A program made the translations under genes and the position numbers. From Leptospira meyeri (lineage in GTDB: Bacteria > Spirochaetota > Leptospiria > Leptospirales > Leptospiraceae): a stretch of DNA of 64,000 bases. Each line of letters opens with the position of its first letter. Positions within the stretch are counted from its first letter, which is position 1. The notes beneath the pieces were generated by a model that made no database searches, had not been told where the DNA came from, and was given only the letters and a program-made list of their open reading frames with translations. The stretch covers positions 2,202,001-2,266,000 of the forward strand of contig NZ_SORO01000001.1 in NCBI RefSeq assembly GCF_004368965.1, given 5' to 3'. This document shows, one piece after another, positions 45,745 through 54,684 of this stretch.

Positions 45745-46303
45745 GGCGTAATCCTAAAGCGTGTTCTGGACCGGGATAACCAACATGTTTCCACGAGTAA
45801 GATGTTTCAAAAAAACCTATTGTGATCATTGATTGTAATAAAAAGAATAAAGAACGAAACAAAGTGATATAAGACATTTTCCATTGATTTAAGGTTCTAA
45901 TGACAACTGTGCGGTCACTCAGTGCCCAATCACTTCCAGACCCAAACAAATACCATCTAACAACTCTTAATTTTAGAAATTGAACCGCTTCTAAGATTTC
46001 ATCTTGTGTATGGATTGGTAAGGAATCTAAATAGGAATCAATTCCAAGAACTACTTCATTGATCACCTTTTCTTTTTCCAAAACATCCTTGGGAAGAAAC
46101 GAAAACAACAAAGCATCACCCAAATGAAAAAAAACTTCCTGTGCTTCTGGATCTAAAAATCGACAGGAAATCCCTCTCCCAGTGATCACAGATCCTGGTG
46201 ATGGTTTACAATTCCAAGTGGATAGGAATAAAAGAACCGCCCCAAAAGCTGAAGTTTTGACAACAGTTCGTCTAGAAATCAGATTTTTTCTCGAAATTGC
46301 CAT
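45737..46303 (-). CDS. Tat-exported lipoprotein, gluconate-2-dehydrogenase subunit-3-like
   Basis: The product is 188 residues from ATG 46303, with GGATCGG just upstream. The N-terminus has a twin-arginine motif (ISRRTVVK), a hydrophobic segment and a lipobox-like TWNC. The rest resembles gluconate 2-dehydrogenase subunit 3, a helical partner of membrane GMC dehydrogenases, ending [15 protein letters not shown]. An earlier in-frame ATG at 46348 lies in the operator palindrome and is unlikely to be used. It heads the catabolic operon. Confidence 0.75.
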   Translation of the reverse strand: MAISRKNLISRRTVVKTSAFGAVLLFLSTWNCKPSPGSVITGRGISCRFLDPEAQEVFFHLGDALLFSFLPKDVLEKEKVINEVVLGIDSYLDSLPIHTQDEILEAVQFLKLRVVRWYLFGSGSDWALSDRTVVIRTLNQWKMSYITLFRSLFFLLQSMITIGFFETSYSWKHVGYPGPEHALGLRHG

Positions 46304-46334
46304 TACCGATCCGTATTCATCCTCGTAAAATAAT

Positions 46335-46350
46335 GAATGAATATTCATTC
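46335..46350. promoter_or_regulatory. Perfect 16-bp palindrome, likely TetR/FadR-type operator
   Basis: GAATGAATATTCATTC is a perfect palindrome in the spacer between the catabolic operon and the divergent TetR gene. It closely matches the operator consensus of fatty-acid TetR repressors such as Bacillus FadR (TGAATGA-N-TA-N-TCATTCA). It overlaps the likely core promoter of the operon. Confidence 0.7.
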
Positions 46351-46470
46351 CTTTTTTTACTTTACAAGTACTTTTTTAAAAAAAGAATGAAACATGAGAT
46401 TTAGAGATTGAATGATCTCCATTGAAAAAGGAACAATACATCCAATCTGTTTGGATGGTAGCGAGCACCA

Positions 46471-47064
46471 TTGGTAGAAAAGTCGTTAAAGCTAAATAAA
46501 AGTGAAGAGATCCTTACTGCTGCCCTGGAATTATTCACAGCGAAAGGATTTGATGGAACTGCAGTGCCACTCATTGCTGAACGAGCCAATGTGGCTGCCG
46601 GAACCATTTATCGATATTTTGCTAGCAAGGAAGAACTAGTCAATAGCCTCTTCCAACGTTGGCAAGAAAATCTATATGATAAAATCAAAACGAATTTTCC
46701 TATCGATAATAGTCCCAGGGAACAGTTTCATTTCATTTGGCAATCAATGGCCGAATTCCAAAAAGAAAATCCACTGGCATTTGATTTTTTGGAAATGCAG
46801 TACAATCTTCCTTATTTAGATAAAAAGAGTATAGAAAAACGAGCAACTTTGTTAAAATTCCTAACTCGTTTTGCACATAACAATCGTTCTATTTTCAGAA
46901 AATTGCCACCTGATGCATTAATTGCCATTGTTTGGGGAGCCTTTGTTGGATTGGTCAAAGGTTCCAGAAGTGGAAAAATTAAATTGGATCCTAGTTTTTT
47001 AAAGGAATCTGAAGAACTTATGTGGAATGCGATTCGATTACCAAACGAAACAACATTAATCTAA
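46471..47064 (+). CDS. TetR-family regulator of the catabolic operon
   Basis: This 197-residue regulator has a TetR helix-turn-helix at about residues 10-58 (EILTAALELFTAKGFDGTAV, then AERANVAAGTIYRYFASKEE) and a helical C-terminal ligand domain. It is divergent from the operon starting at 46303, and the FadR-like palindrome lies in the shared spacer, so repression relieved by an acyl-CoA ligand is the simplest model. The TTG start has no strong ribosome site. It overlaps the convergent EAL gene by 9 nt. Confidence 0.85.
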   Translation: MVEKSLKLNKSEEILTAALELFTAKGFDGTAVPLIAERANVAAGTIYRYFASKEELVNSLFQRWQENLYDKIKTNFPIDNSPREQFHFIWQSMAEFQKENPLAFDFLEMQYNLPYLDKKSIEKRATLLKFLTRFAHNNRSIFRKLPPDALIAIVWGAFVGLVKGSRSGKIKLDPSFLKESEELMWNAIRLPNETTLI

Positions 47065-48249
47065 TGCCAAGTCCACAAAAAAAGAATAACCCATTTCATT
47101 CACTCGTGAGAAGACAATTACATTCTTTTTTAGTTCCTTATCCCAATAAGGATCACTCACTTGCCAATTCTCTGAATCGCGAAATACTTGTTTCACGTGT
47201 TTATAAAAAAAAGGCATATAAGACCAGTTTTTCTGAATTAACAAAAGGTTTTCGTTAAAACCCATTTCACTTGTCCGTTCATAATACGGTGATACTTGAG
47301 TGCCCAACCAGTCTGTCACATAAACTCTTTTTACATGTGAATCTATTTTAAAAAATGAATTTGGGTCGATGATGACTCGATTATCTAGTTTTATTGTTTT
47401 TAAATTAATTGTATTTAACTTCGATTTGATTTGTTTTTCAAATTCAATCTCAGTAGCGACTTCTTTTCGTTTCTGTTCATGATACAATTGTAAATGAGGT
47501 ACTACAGTATCACAAATTGCTTTTTTATCATGATCTAAATCAGAAGGTCTTCCTAAAAAATATCCCTGCAAAAGACTTGCTCCGGAACTAATTGCCCGGT
47601 ACAACTCCTCTTCAGTTTCAATTCCTTCAAAAAGCAATTGGGAACCAATGCTTAAAGAAATTTGTTTTAAATATTCTAAAATGGATTGGTATTCTCTTTT
47701 TTCGATTGATTTTTTTAATAAATTCAAATCGATTTTTATGATATCAGGTTTAATAGCACCTAATCGTTCTAAGTTGGAAGATTCAGAACCAACATCATCC
47801 AAAGCAATTCCAAAACCTTGTTCGCGTAAAAGTTCAACTCCCGCTGCCAATACATCAGTTCCATAACTTCCTGATTTTTCGGTGATCTCGATGACGATTC
47901 GATTTAATGGAATTCCAAAACTGTTGACCAAATCTGAAATGGGCAATGTATTCGAACGGCTTTCTTCATATTCCAAAATCACTTGGTCAGGAGACATGTT
48001 AACAAAAAGTAAATCATTCGTTGTTTGAATTTTTATCAGGGCGAGTCCAAGCAACTGCTGATCGATCAAACTCATCCGAAGGGCCGAAACATGCGGATCG
48101 CTGAATTCTGGAATTGAAACCAAATTCCCAGTTTCGTCTCTTCTCCGACCCAGGGATTCGTATGCGACCACTGTCTGTTCCTCTACGGAAAAGATCGGTT
48201 GGAATAAAGGGACATAATGATTCACTTGCATAGATTCTAAAGTCTGCAT
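47056..48249 (-). CDS. EAL-domain cyclic-di-GMP phosphodiesterase
   Basis: The 397-residue protein has an N-terminal EAL domain at about residues 10-245. The signature is YESLGRR (ExLxR form), followed by EITEKSG, LDDVGSES (metal-binding DD), IKIDLNLLK and FEGIETEEE. The key acidic and Lys residues are present, so it is probably active. The C-terminal 140 residues contain a possible cache-like or DUF sensor (FFKIDSHVKRVYVTDWLGTQ, then SYMPFFYKHVKQV). It has no transmembrane helix. The target pathway is likely motility or surface attachment. Confidence 0.85.
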   Translation of the reverse strand: MQTLESMQVNHYVPLFQPIFSVEEQTVVAYESLGRRRDETGNLVSIPEFSDPHVSALRMSLIDQQLLGLALIKIQTTNDLLFVNMSPDQVILEYEESRSNTLPISDLVNSFGIPLNRIVIEITEKSGSYGTDVLAAGVELLREQGFGIALDDVGSESSNLERLGAIKPDIIKIDLNLLKKSIEKREYQSILEYLKQISLSIGSQLLFEGIETEEELYRAISSGASLLQGYFLGRPSDLDHDKKAICDTVVPHLQLYHEQKRKEVATEIEFEKQIKSKLNTINLKTIKLDNRVIIDPNSFFKIDSHVKRVYVTDWLGTQVSPYYERTSEMGFNENLLLIQKNWSYMPFFYKHVKQVFRDSENWQVSDPYWDKELKKNVIVFSRVNEMGYSFFVDLALD

Positions 48250-48422
48250 GAGTTTCCTTGGGAACCAATATCCGTTTTAACGGAATAAAATTCAATAAAT
48301 TAAACTATCTTCTTCCCTGAACTTAGTTCTGGGTTTCTCGATTAGGAACAGGACAAGTCTTGACCCCATCTGCGCCCTTCTTAGACTCATAGGAGAGCCA
48401 AAGATCACCATCTCTAGAAAGA

Positions 48423-49136
48423 ATGAAACAAAAGACAAATACCAGATTTTTGCCAAAAGGCTTAACCATCCTTCATGAAGACAGAGACATCCTTGTCGTA
48501 GATAAACCTCATGGCCTTCTGACCATTGCAACAGAATCCGAAAAATCAAAAACCGCCTATGCTGCCCTTATGGATTATGTGAAAAAAGGGAGTGAACGAT
48601 CCAAAAATAGAATCTACATTGTTCACCGGTTAGACAGAGAAACTTCAGGAATTTTGGTTTTTGCAAAAACAGAAACTGCAAAACAAACTCTGCAAGAATC
48701 ATGGGAGAAAACAAAAAAAATATATCTAGCTGTCAGCCATGGTGTTTGGAAAGAGAAATCTGGAATGATTCAATCTTATCTGGTCGAATCCAAAGCCCAT
48801 CGAGTGTATTCCACTGACGATCCGGAATTAGGAAAACTTTCTAAAACAAAATTCAAAATCCTCAAAGAAACAAATTTATATTCACTTTTAGAAATCGAAT
48901 TATTAACGGGTCGCAAAAATCAAATTCGCGTTCACTTATCAGACAAAAAACATCCAATTGTTGGAGATACAAAATACGGGAATGACACAAGAACTTATCC
49001 AAGAATGGCATTACATTCTTTTTCAATTCAATTGACTCATCCCTTCAATAAAGAAGTACTTACATTTGAAACCAAAATTCCGGCTTATATTTCGGGTCTT
49101 GTCGGTGGATATGAAAGGAAAATAAATGAATCATAA
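48423..49136 (+). CDS. RluA-family RNA pseudouridine synthase
   Basis: The 237-residue catalytic domain has ILVVDKPHGLLTI at the start and the family signature HRLDRETSGILVFAK with the catalytic Asp. LLEIELLTGRKNQIRVHLSD and PIVGDTKYGN follow. It has no S4 domain, so it is a short single-domain member. It probably modifies a uridine in rRNA or tRNA; the site cannot be told. It overlaps the HAD gene by 11 nt. Confidence 0.9.
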   Translation: MKQKTNTRFLPKGLTILHEDRDILVVDKPHGLLTIATESEKSKTAYAALMDYVKKGSERSKNRIYIVHRLDRETSGILVFAKTETAKQTLQESWEKTKKIYLAVSHGVWKEKSGMIQSYLVESKAHRVYSTDDPELGKLSKTKFKILKETNLYSLLEIELLTGRKNQIRVHLSDKKHPIVGDTKYGNDTRTYPRMALHSFSIQLTHPFNKEVLTFETKIPAYISGLVGGYERKINES

Positions 49137-49767
49137 AGGATTTATTTTTGATATGGATGGTGTGGTTGTAGACAATCATTCTTTTCATTTCAAAGCATGG
49201 ATGGAATTTTCTAAAAAATATAATTTTCCGTTAAACTCTGAAATCTATCGAGATACATTCAATGGTAAAACCAATGCCGATCTTTTTAGAATGATTTTTG
49301 GAGATATCTCTGACAAAGAATGTAAACAGTATGGTGATGAAAAAGAAAGTTGGTACCAAACTTTATACAAAAAAGAAATGAAACCACATACAGGGTTAAT
49401 TGAGTATTTGTATTTTTTAAAAGACAAAAAAGTAAAAATTGCTTTGGGAACTTCTGCTCCTCCTATGAACGTAGATTTTACTTTAGATAATCTTTCACTA
49501 CGACATTTTTTTGATGTGATCGTGGACGGAACGAGAGTTGACCAAGGCAAACCACACCCCCAAGTTTACCAACTGTGTGCAAAAGAATTAGGACTCGAAC
49601 CAAAAGAATGTGTGGTATTTGAAGATTCGTTAGCTGGCCTACAATCAGGAAAGTCAGCAGGATGTTCCATCATTGGTGTAGCTACTTCTCATACTGAAGC
49701 AGAACTAAAAAACCATGTAAACCAAATCATCCCAAACTTCACTAGTCCAAAAGTGTTTCTTTTATAA
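49126..49767 (+). CDS. HAD-family hydrolase, beta-phosphoglucomutase-like
   Basis: The 213-residue HAD phosphatase has motif I FDMDGVVVDNHSFHF (catalytic DxD), motif II ALGTSAPP and motif III/IV KPHPQVYQLCAKELG then VVFEDSLAGLQSGKSAG. The cap domain and spacing match beta-phosphoglucomutase and related sugar-phosphate phosphatases. AAAGGA lies 6 nt before the ATG. Substrate is unknown. Confidence 0.88.
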   Translation: MNHKGFIFDMDGVVVDNHSFHFKAWMEFSKKYNFPLNSEIYRDTFNGKTNADLFRMIFGDISDKECKQYGDEKESWYQTLYKKEMKPHTGLIEYLYFLKDKKVKIALGTSAPPMNVDFTLDNLSLRHFFDVIVDGTRVDQGKPHPQVYQLCAKELGLEPKECVVFEDSLAGLQSGKSAGCSIIGVATSHTEAELKNHVNQIIPNFTSPKVFLL

Positions 49768-49774
49768 ACTTTTG

Positions 49775-50704
49775 TTATTCTTGAAAGTCAGTAAGTAAAT
49801 TCCCTTGTTTATTAGACAGGTCAATTCGAATGACAGCTGTTCTACCTTCGTCTGTATAAGAAAGGTCGTCAAAAGATAACTTTCGAGCCATAAAAATCCC
49901 ACGACCATGGGTTTTGAAAGCATTCTTTGTCATTGCTTCCACTGACAAATATCTTTGCCAATCAAAACCTTTCCCTTGGTCACTCACTCGAATTTCAATA
50001 CGTTCGTCATTTTTTTCAAAGGTAACTTTTACAAATTTATCTTTAAACTCCGGTGTATCCAGCCTTCTGAAAATTTCTTCCATAAGTTTATCATTGTCGT
50101 GGAGTTCTGATTTTTCTTGATAAGAAATTCCCAAATTTCCATGTTCAATGGCATTGTTTAAAATTTCCATTATACCAGTTAACACACGTTCGGGATCAGG
50201 ACAAGCATTGGCAAGAAGCGGTGCTAACTCATGCGACTCGCGAATGGACCGAATACGAAATTCACCGGTGACCATATGACGAAGAGCACCCATTCCTTTA
50301 TGGAGATCTTCTTTGGCTCTTTGGAGTTTGATAAAATGTTCAACCGCCGTTTGGACAATACGAATTAATAATGTTCTCGAATATGGTTTGGTTAAATAAT
50401 AAAAAGCACCAGCATCCAAACCTTCTGTCATATCCGTGATTGAACTCATCGCTGTTTGGAAAATAACTGGAATGTCTTTGTACTTTTCAGATCGTTTGAT
50501 TTTTTTTAGCAGTTCGATTCCATCCATCTTTGGCATAAGTCGATCCAAAATGATTGCATGAAAAAGTGTAGAACCAGAACTAAGGATTTGAAATGCCTCT
50601 TCACCATCCTTTGCTTTTACGACGGTAAATCCTTTATCAGAAAGTGATTCATCGATGATCATCAAATTGATCATTTCATCGTCAACGGCTAGTAAATTAA
50701 TCAT
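49775..50704 (-). CDS. Response regulator with C-terminal HATPase domain
   Basis: The 309-residue protein has a receiver domain (residues 1-125) with acidic pocket DDE, phospho-acceptor Asp in IILDRLMPKMDGIELL and Lys in YLTKPYS. A helical linker follows, then a histidine-kinase-like ATPase domain (ILNNAIEHGNLG, then VSDQGKGFDWQ and KTHGRGIFMARKL). A receiver joined to such an ATPase domain is seen in partner-switching (RsbW-type) control. It is co-translated (ATGA overlap) with the PAS kinase upstream. Confidence 0.85.
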   Translation of the reverse strand: MINLLAVDDEMINLMIIDESLSDKGFTVVKAKDGEEAFQILSSGSTLFHAIILDRLMPKMDGIELLKKIKRSEKYKDIPVIFQTAMSSITDMTEGLDAGAFYYLTKPYSRTLLIRIVQTAVEHFIKLQRAKEDLHKGMGALRHMVTGEFRIRSIRESHELAPLLANACPDPERVLTGIMEILNNAIEHGNLGISYQEKSELHDNDKLMEEIFRRLDTPEFKDKFVKVTFEKNDERIEIRVSDQGKGFDWQRYLSVEAMTKNAFKTHGRGIFMARKLSFDDLSYTDEGRTAVIRIDLSNKQGNLLTDFQE

Positions 50705-52317
50705 CGGAGTTCCTCACGAGAACAAGGAATTAACATAGTAAAAACTGCTCCCTTTGTTTCATGGTTCTCGGCATACAACAACCCGTGGTGGTCATTCACA
50801 ATTTCTCTGGAGATAGACAAACCAAGCCCCGTGCCTTTTGTCCCCGCTTTCACTTGTTTGGATTGGATGAATTTTTCAAAAATTTTATCCAAATCTTCCG
50901 GAGGAATCCCCGGTCCGAAGTCGCGAATCTGTATTCCGATACCGTTGACATATGACTGAGTTTTTCTCGGAATAAATTCTCTTCTAACCATACTAATTTC
51001 AATATTAGTGTCATTTGGGATGAATTTTAATGCATTTGAGAGGATATTTCGTATCACTTGTTGGATTCTTTCGTAGTCAAACTCGGCTTCCCATCGTTCT
51101 TCCTTATCTAGTAAGACAACTGTAATCCCTCTTTTTTCCAAAATCACTCGCATTTCATTGATCACAAACTTTGCCGTTTCTTTCAGACAATTTTTCTCAA
51201 ATAAATAACGCATTTTGCCAGATTCTAATTTGGCAATATCTAATAAATTTTCCAACAAACCTAACAATCGTTTACCGGAAGAATCAATAATCTGAAAATA
51301 CTCTTTAATCTTTTCTGGAGTTACTGTGGCAGATTTTTCTTCTCCTAGTTCAGCATAACTTAAAATGGCATGGATTGGTGTTTTTAGTTCATGCGAAATA
51401 TTTGCTAAAAAAAGAGATTTCATATAGGAAGCTTCTTCCGCAATGTTTTTGGACATTTTTAAGTCCATCGTTTGGCTTTCTACCAACTCTTCCAAATGGT
51501 TTCTATATTGGTATAACTCTTGTTCTTGGATTTTCCTTTGACTAATGTCTCGTAAAATACCTGTAAACATTTTCCCTGATTTCGTTTTAAATTCACCTAC
51601 GGACAATTCACAAGGAAAAATTTCACCTGATTTTCTTAGTGCAACAAGTTCTCTTCCCACTCCGATGATATGTTGAGTCCCTGTTGCTTTATATCTTCTT
51701 AAGTACTCATCATGTTTTTCTTTATATTCACCAGGAATGATCATCGTAACATTTTTTCCAATGACTTCATCATGTGTATATCCAAAGGTATTTTCTGCTG
51801 TTTTGTTAAAAAACTGGATAATACCTTCATCATTAATGATGATAATGGAATCGGCGGCATTTTGTGCCATGGAAAGGAATCTCGATTCACTTTCTAAAAA
51901 CGCATTCTCCAATCGTTTCCTTTCTGTGATATCCCTATGGTTGGACATGATATAACCTTCATAGAGAACTACAAATCGAACTTCCACATATCGAATGTTT
52001 GGTTCTATACCATAAGAGTATTCTTTCCAAAAAACTTGGCTTTTTTTCTCAGATAAATATGCCAAAGCTTCGGCAGTGATTTCACGTAAATAAGGAGGAA
52101 GACCCACATCGATGTGTTTGCCAAGTAGCGTTTCTGGTTTGTCCCCAATGTTCACAAACCTTGATGTTTTATAATCAACGATAAATCCGTCTCGATTGAT
52201 TTTGAGCCAGAAATCTGGATTGGACCTAAGTAGGTTTTCCAATTCCCGAAGTACAGCTTCCGGCGGAAAGTCGGAAGGATTCTGCCAAATACGGGCAAAT
52301 GAAGAATTTGGTGCCAT
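50701..52317 (-). CDS. PAS-domain sensor histidine kinase
   Basis: The 538-residue cytoplasmic kinase has two PAS domains, one near residues 25-130 and one near 140-265 (SIIIINDEGIIQFFNKTAEN, then FTGILRDISQRK). The HisKA box SHELKTPIHAIL has the phospho-acceptor His, and the HATPase part has NILSNALKFIPND, DFGPGIPPEDLDKIF and GTGLGLSISREIV. There is no membrane helix. It should phosphorylate the response regulator encoded 4 nt on. Confidence 0.92.
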   Translation of the reverse strand: MAPNSSFARIWQNPSDFPPEAVLRELENLLRSNPDFWLKINRDGFIVDYKTSRFVNIGDKPETLLGKHIDVGLPPYLREITAEALAYLSEKKSQVFWKEYSYGIEPNIRYVEVRFVVLYEGYIMSNHRDITERKRLENAFLESESRFLSMAQNAADSIIIINDEGIIQFFNKTAENTFGYTHDEVIGKNVTMIIPGEYKEKHDEYLRRYKATGTQHIIGVGRELVALRKSGEIFPCELSVGEFKTKSGKMFTGILRDISQRKIQEQELYQYRNHLEELVESQTMDLKMSKNIAEEASYMKSLFLANISHELKTPIHAILSYAELGEEKSATVTPEKIKEYFQIIDSSGKRLLGLLENLLDIAKLESGKMRYLFEKNCLKETAKFVINEMRVILEKRGITVVLLDKEERWEAEFDYERIQQVIRNILSNALKFIPNDTNIEISMVRREFIPRKTQSYVNGIGIQIRDFGPGIPPEDLDKIFEKFIQSKQVKAGTKGTGLGLSISREIVNDHHGLLYAENHETKGAVFTMLIPCSREELR

Positions 52318-52417
52318 TTTCGTAAGGTCCTGATAATGAGTCTCTAGAAGGACGCTATTTTCGGAAAGAAATTGTAAGAAAAGAGTGCGAAAAAAGAATC
52401 AACGTTAAGGTTCTCTC

Positions 52418-53488
52418 TTGTTTTACAATCACCTGATCAAACCAATTCTATTCCACTTGGATCCAGAATCCGCACACCATTTGGCAGCAACGTTCCTTTC
52501 ACTTTCGCAAAAGATCCCTTTTTTCCATAAGACACTTTCTTCAATATTTGCATACAAATCGGAACGGCTGGAACAAACCATCCAAGGAATCCATTTCCCC
52601 AATCCATTAGGACTTGCCGCAGGATTCGACAAAACAGCAGAACTTTTTCCCACAATGATTCATATGGGATTTGGATTTATTGAAGTAGGAACGATCACTG
52701 CAAAAGGACAACCAGGCAACGATAAACCAAGGCTCTTCCGTTATCCCAAACACAAAGCCCTGATCAACCGAATGGGATTCAATAATCCTGGGGCCGACAT
52801 TGCCGAATCCAATATCAAAAAACAACAAAAGTCCGGTGTACGGGGAATCAATGCGGGAAAATCAAAAATCACAGAATTAGAAAATGCAGTCGGTGACTAT
52901 GTATATACGCTTCAGAAATTAGTTCCCTATGGGGATTATGCTGTGATCAATATCAGCTCTCCCAATACTCCGGGTTTGCGTTCCCTCCAATCGAAAAAAA
53001 CTCTTATCGATCTCATCGAAGGAATCCAATCTGCATTCAATAACAAGTTTCCCATTCCTTTGTATCTAAAATTTGCTCCCGATCTCTCGGAAGAGGAATT
53101 AATCGAAAATCTAAAAGTATGTTTGGATTATAAAATTAACGGAGTCATTCTGACCAACACGACACTCAATAAAGACGTACTCGGTGAAAAAAATCCAGAA
53201 GAAGGAGGACTCTCTGGAGGACCACTTTTCGATAGATCCCTTCATTTTGTATCCCTTGCTTACAAAACTCTCCAAGGTAAAATTCCCATCATTGGTGTAG
53301 GAGGAATTGACTCAGGAGAAAAAGCACAAAGGATGATGGAGGCAGGTGCCAACCTGATTCAAATTTACACTGGTTACATTTATGAAGGACCGTTTCTTCC
53401 TTACCAAATTTGTTCTTATCTCGACAAAGTGGTAAAAGAAAAAAAACTCAATAGTATCTCTGAACTTGTAGGATCAGGAAACAAATAA
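52418..53488 (+). CDS. pyrD: Dihydroorotate dehydrogenase, class 2 (quinone-dependent)
   Basis: The 356-residue flavoenzyme of pyrimidine synthesis has the class-2 N-terminal membrane-associated helices (YNHLIKPILFHLDPESAHHL). FMN-site motifs include FPNPLGLAAGFDKTAE, MGFNNPGAD, NISSPNTPGLR (catalytic Ser in NISSPN) and IPIIGVGGIDSGEKA. The TTG start gives a full-length family protein. It passes electrons to quinone. It overlaps the next gene by 1 nt (TAATG). Confidence 0.93.
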   Translation: MFYNHLIKPILFHLDPESAHHLAATFLSLSQKIPFFHKTLSSIFAYKSERLEQTIQGIHFPNPLGLAAGFDKTAELFPTMIHMGFGFIEVGTITAKGQPGNDKPRLFRYPKHKALINRMGFNNPGADIAESNIKKQQKSGVRGINAGKSKITELENAVGDYVYTLQKLVPYGDYAVINISSPNTPGLRSLQSKKTLIDLIEGIQSAFNNKFPIPLYLKFAPDLSEEELIENLKVCLDYKINGVILTNTTLNKDVLGEKNPEEGGLSGGPLFDRSLHFVSLAYKTLQGKIPIIGVGGIDSGEKAQRMMEAGANLIQIYTGYIYEGPFLPYQICSYLDKVVKEKKLNSISELVGSGNK

Positions 53489-54684
53489 TGACAACAAGTC
53501 CTGGAACAAAAATCTGCACTCATTTCGGAACCTGTGGAGGTTGTAATTATCTAGACATCGATTACACCAAAGAACTTCGAAAAAAAGAACAAAACATCAA
53601 AGAACTTTTTAAAACCTATCGCCATTTAGAATTTCGCACTATTGTTCCTAGTCCCTCACCGGAATACTACCGTCATAAAATCCAACTCCCTTTTGGACGT
53701 AGAAACATTGCCAATAAAACCTTACTCACATTAGGTTTATTTAATAAAGAATCTACATTTGTCCTCGACCAAACCGAATGCCAAATCCAAGATCCAGGGC
53801 TTACCGAAATTGCACTGGCCGTCAAACAATGGGCGAGAAGAGAGGGACTTCTGCCTTATAACGAAAAATCTAAACGAGGAATGATGAAATACCTTGTGGC
53901 TAGAAAATCTTTTTCCACAGGAGAAATCATTCTGGGGATTGTCACTGCTAAAGAAGATCTTCCTCATGCCAAAGATGCATCCAAAAGACTCCACACCGCC
54001 ATCCAAAACCGAATTGGGAAAACAGGAAAGTTTGGAAAAATTGTAGGAATCATCCAAAACATCAATACAAAACATACAACTATGGCTCTTGGTCGTGAAG
54101 AACACCTGTTATGGGGTAGGCCATACATCCACGAACATTTTGGAAAACATAAGTTTCGCGTAGGTCTTTCTACTTTTTTACAAGTAAACCCTATCCAAAC
54201 TCCCAGTTTGTATAATTTGGTTCTCGACGAAATCGAACCAAATTCCCGAGTCATAGACGCTTATTCTGGAATTGGTACCATTTCGTTTTGGATTGCCGGA
54301 AACTGCAAAGAAGTGATAGGAATTGAAGAAAATCCCAACTCACACAAAACCGCACTAGAATCAGTAAAATACAATAAAGTACATAATGTACGATTTCGCA
54401 AAGGAAGGGTGGCCGAAGTATTACCTACCCTTTTTGGAAAAAACTTTGATACCTTGGTGCTCGATCCTCCACGCACTGGGCTTGGGGTCGAAGTGGCAGA
54501 AACAATTTTGGGAATGGGTTTCAAAAAAATTGTCTATGTATCTTGTGATCCTGTAAGTCTCCGAGAAGATACAAATCTACTCGCAAGGCAATACTTCTTA
54601 AATTCGGTGCAACCAGTGGATATGTTTCCAAGAACCGACCACGTAGAAACCGTAGCGGTTTTTAGAAACAAAAGTCTCACATAA
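53488..54684 (+). CDS. RNA 5-methyluracil methyltransferase, RumA/RlmD-type
   Basis: The 398-residue enzyme has an N-terminal 4Fe-4S ligand set (C-x5-C-x2-C in ICTHFGTCGGC, and a later Cys in QTECQIQ) without a TRAM domain. The SAM-binding domain follows (VIDAYSGIGTISFWIAGNCK), then the NPPR-like VLDPPRTGLGVE and catalytic Cys in VYVSCDPVSL. It methylates a uridine in 23S rRNA or tRNA; the exact target is unclear. It overlaps the convergent GMC gene by 8 nt. Confidence 0.88.
   Translation: MTTSPGTKICTHFGTCGGCNYLDIDYTKELRKKEQNIKELFKTYRHLEFRTIVPSPSPEYYRHKIQLPFGRRNIANKTLLTLGLFNKESTFVLDQTECQIQDPGLTEIALAVKQWARREGLLPYNEKSKRGMMKYLVARKSFSTGEIILGIVTAKEDLPHAKDASKRLHTAIQNRIGKTGKFGKIVGIIQNINTKHTTMALGREEHLLWGRPYIHEHFGKHKFRVGLSTFLQVNPIQTPSLYNLVLDEIEPNSRVIDAYSGIGTISFWIAGNCKEVIGIEENPNSHKTALESVKYNKVHNVRFRKGRVAEVLPTLFGKNFDTLVLDPPRTGLGVEVAETILGMGFKKIVYVSCDPVSLREDTNLLARQYFLNSVQPVDMFPRTDHVETVAVFRNKSLT

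Noticed and set aside
47056..48249. EAL domain as a degenerate, inactive form because it reads ESL
   Set aside because: The ExLxR pattern, the DD metal pair, the Lys and the loop-6 Glu are all present, so inactivity is not supported.
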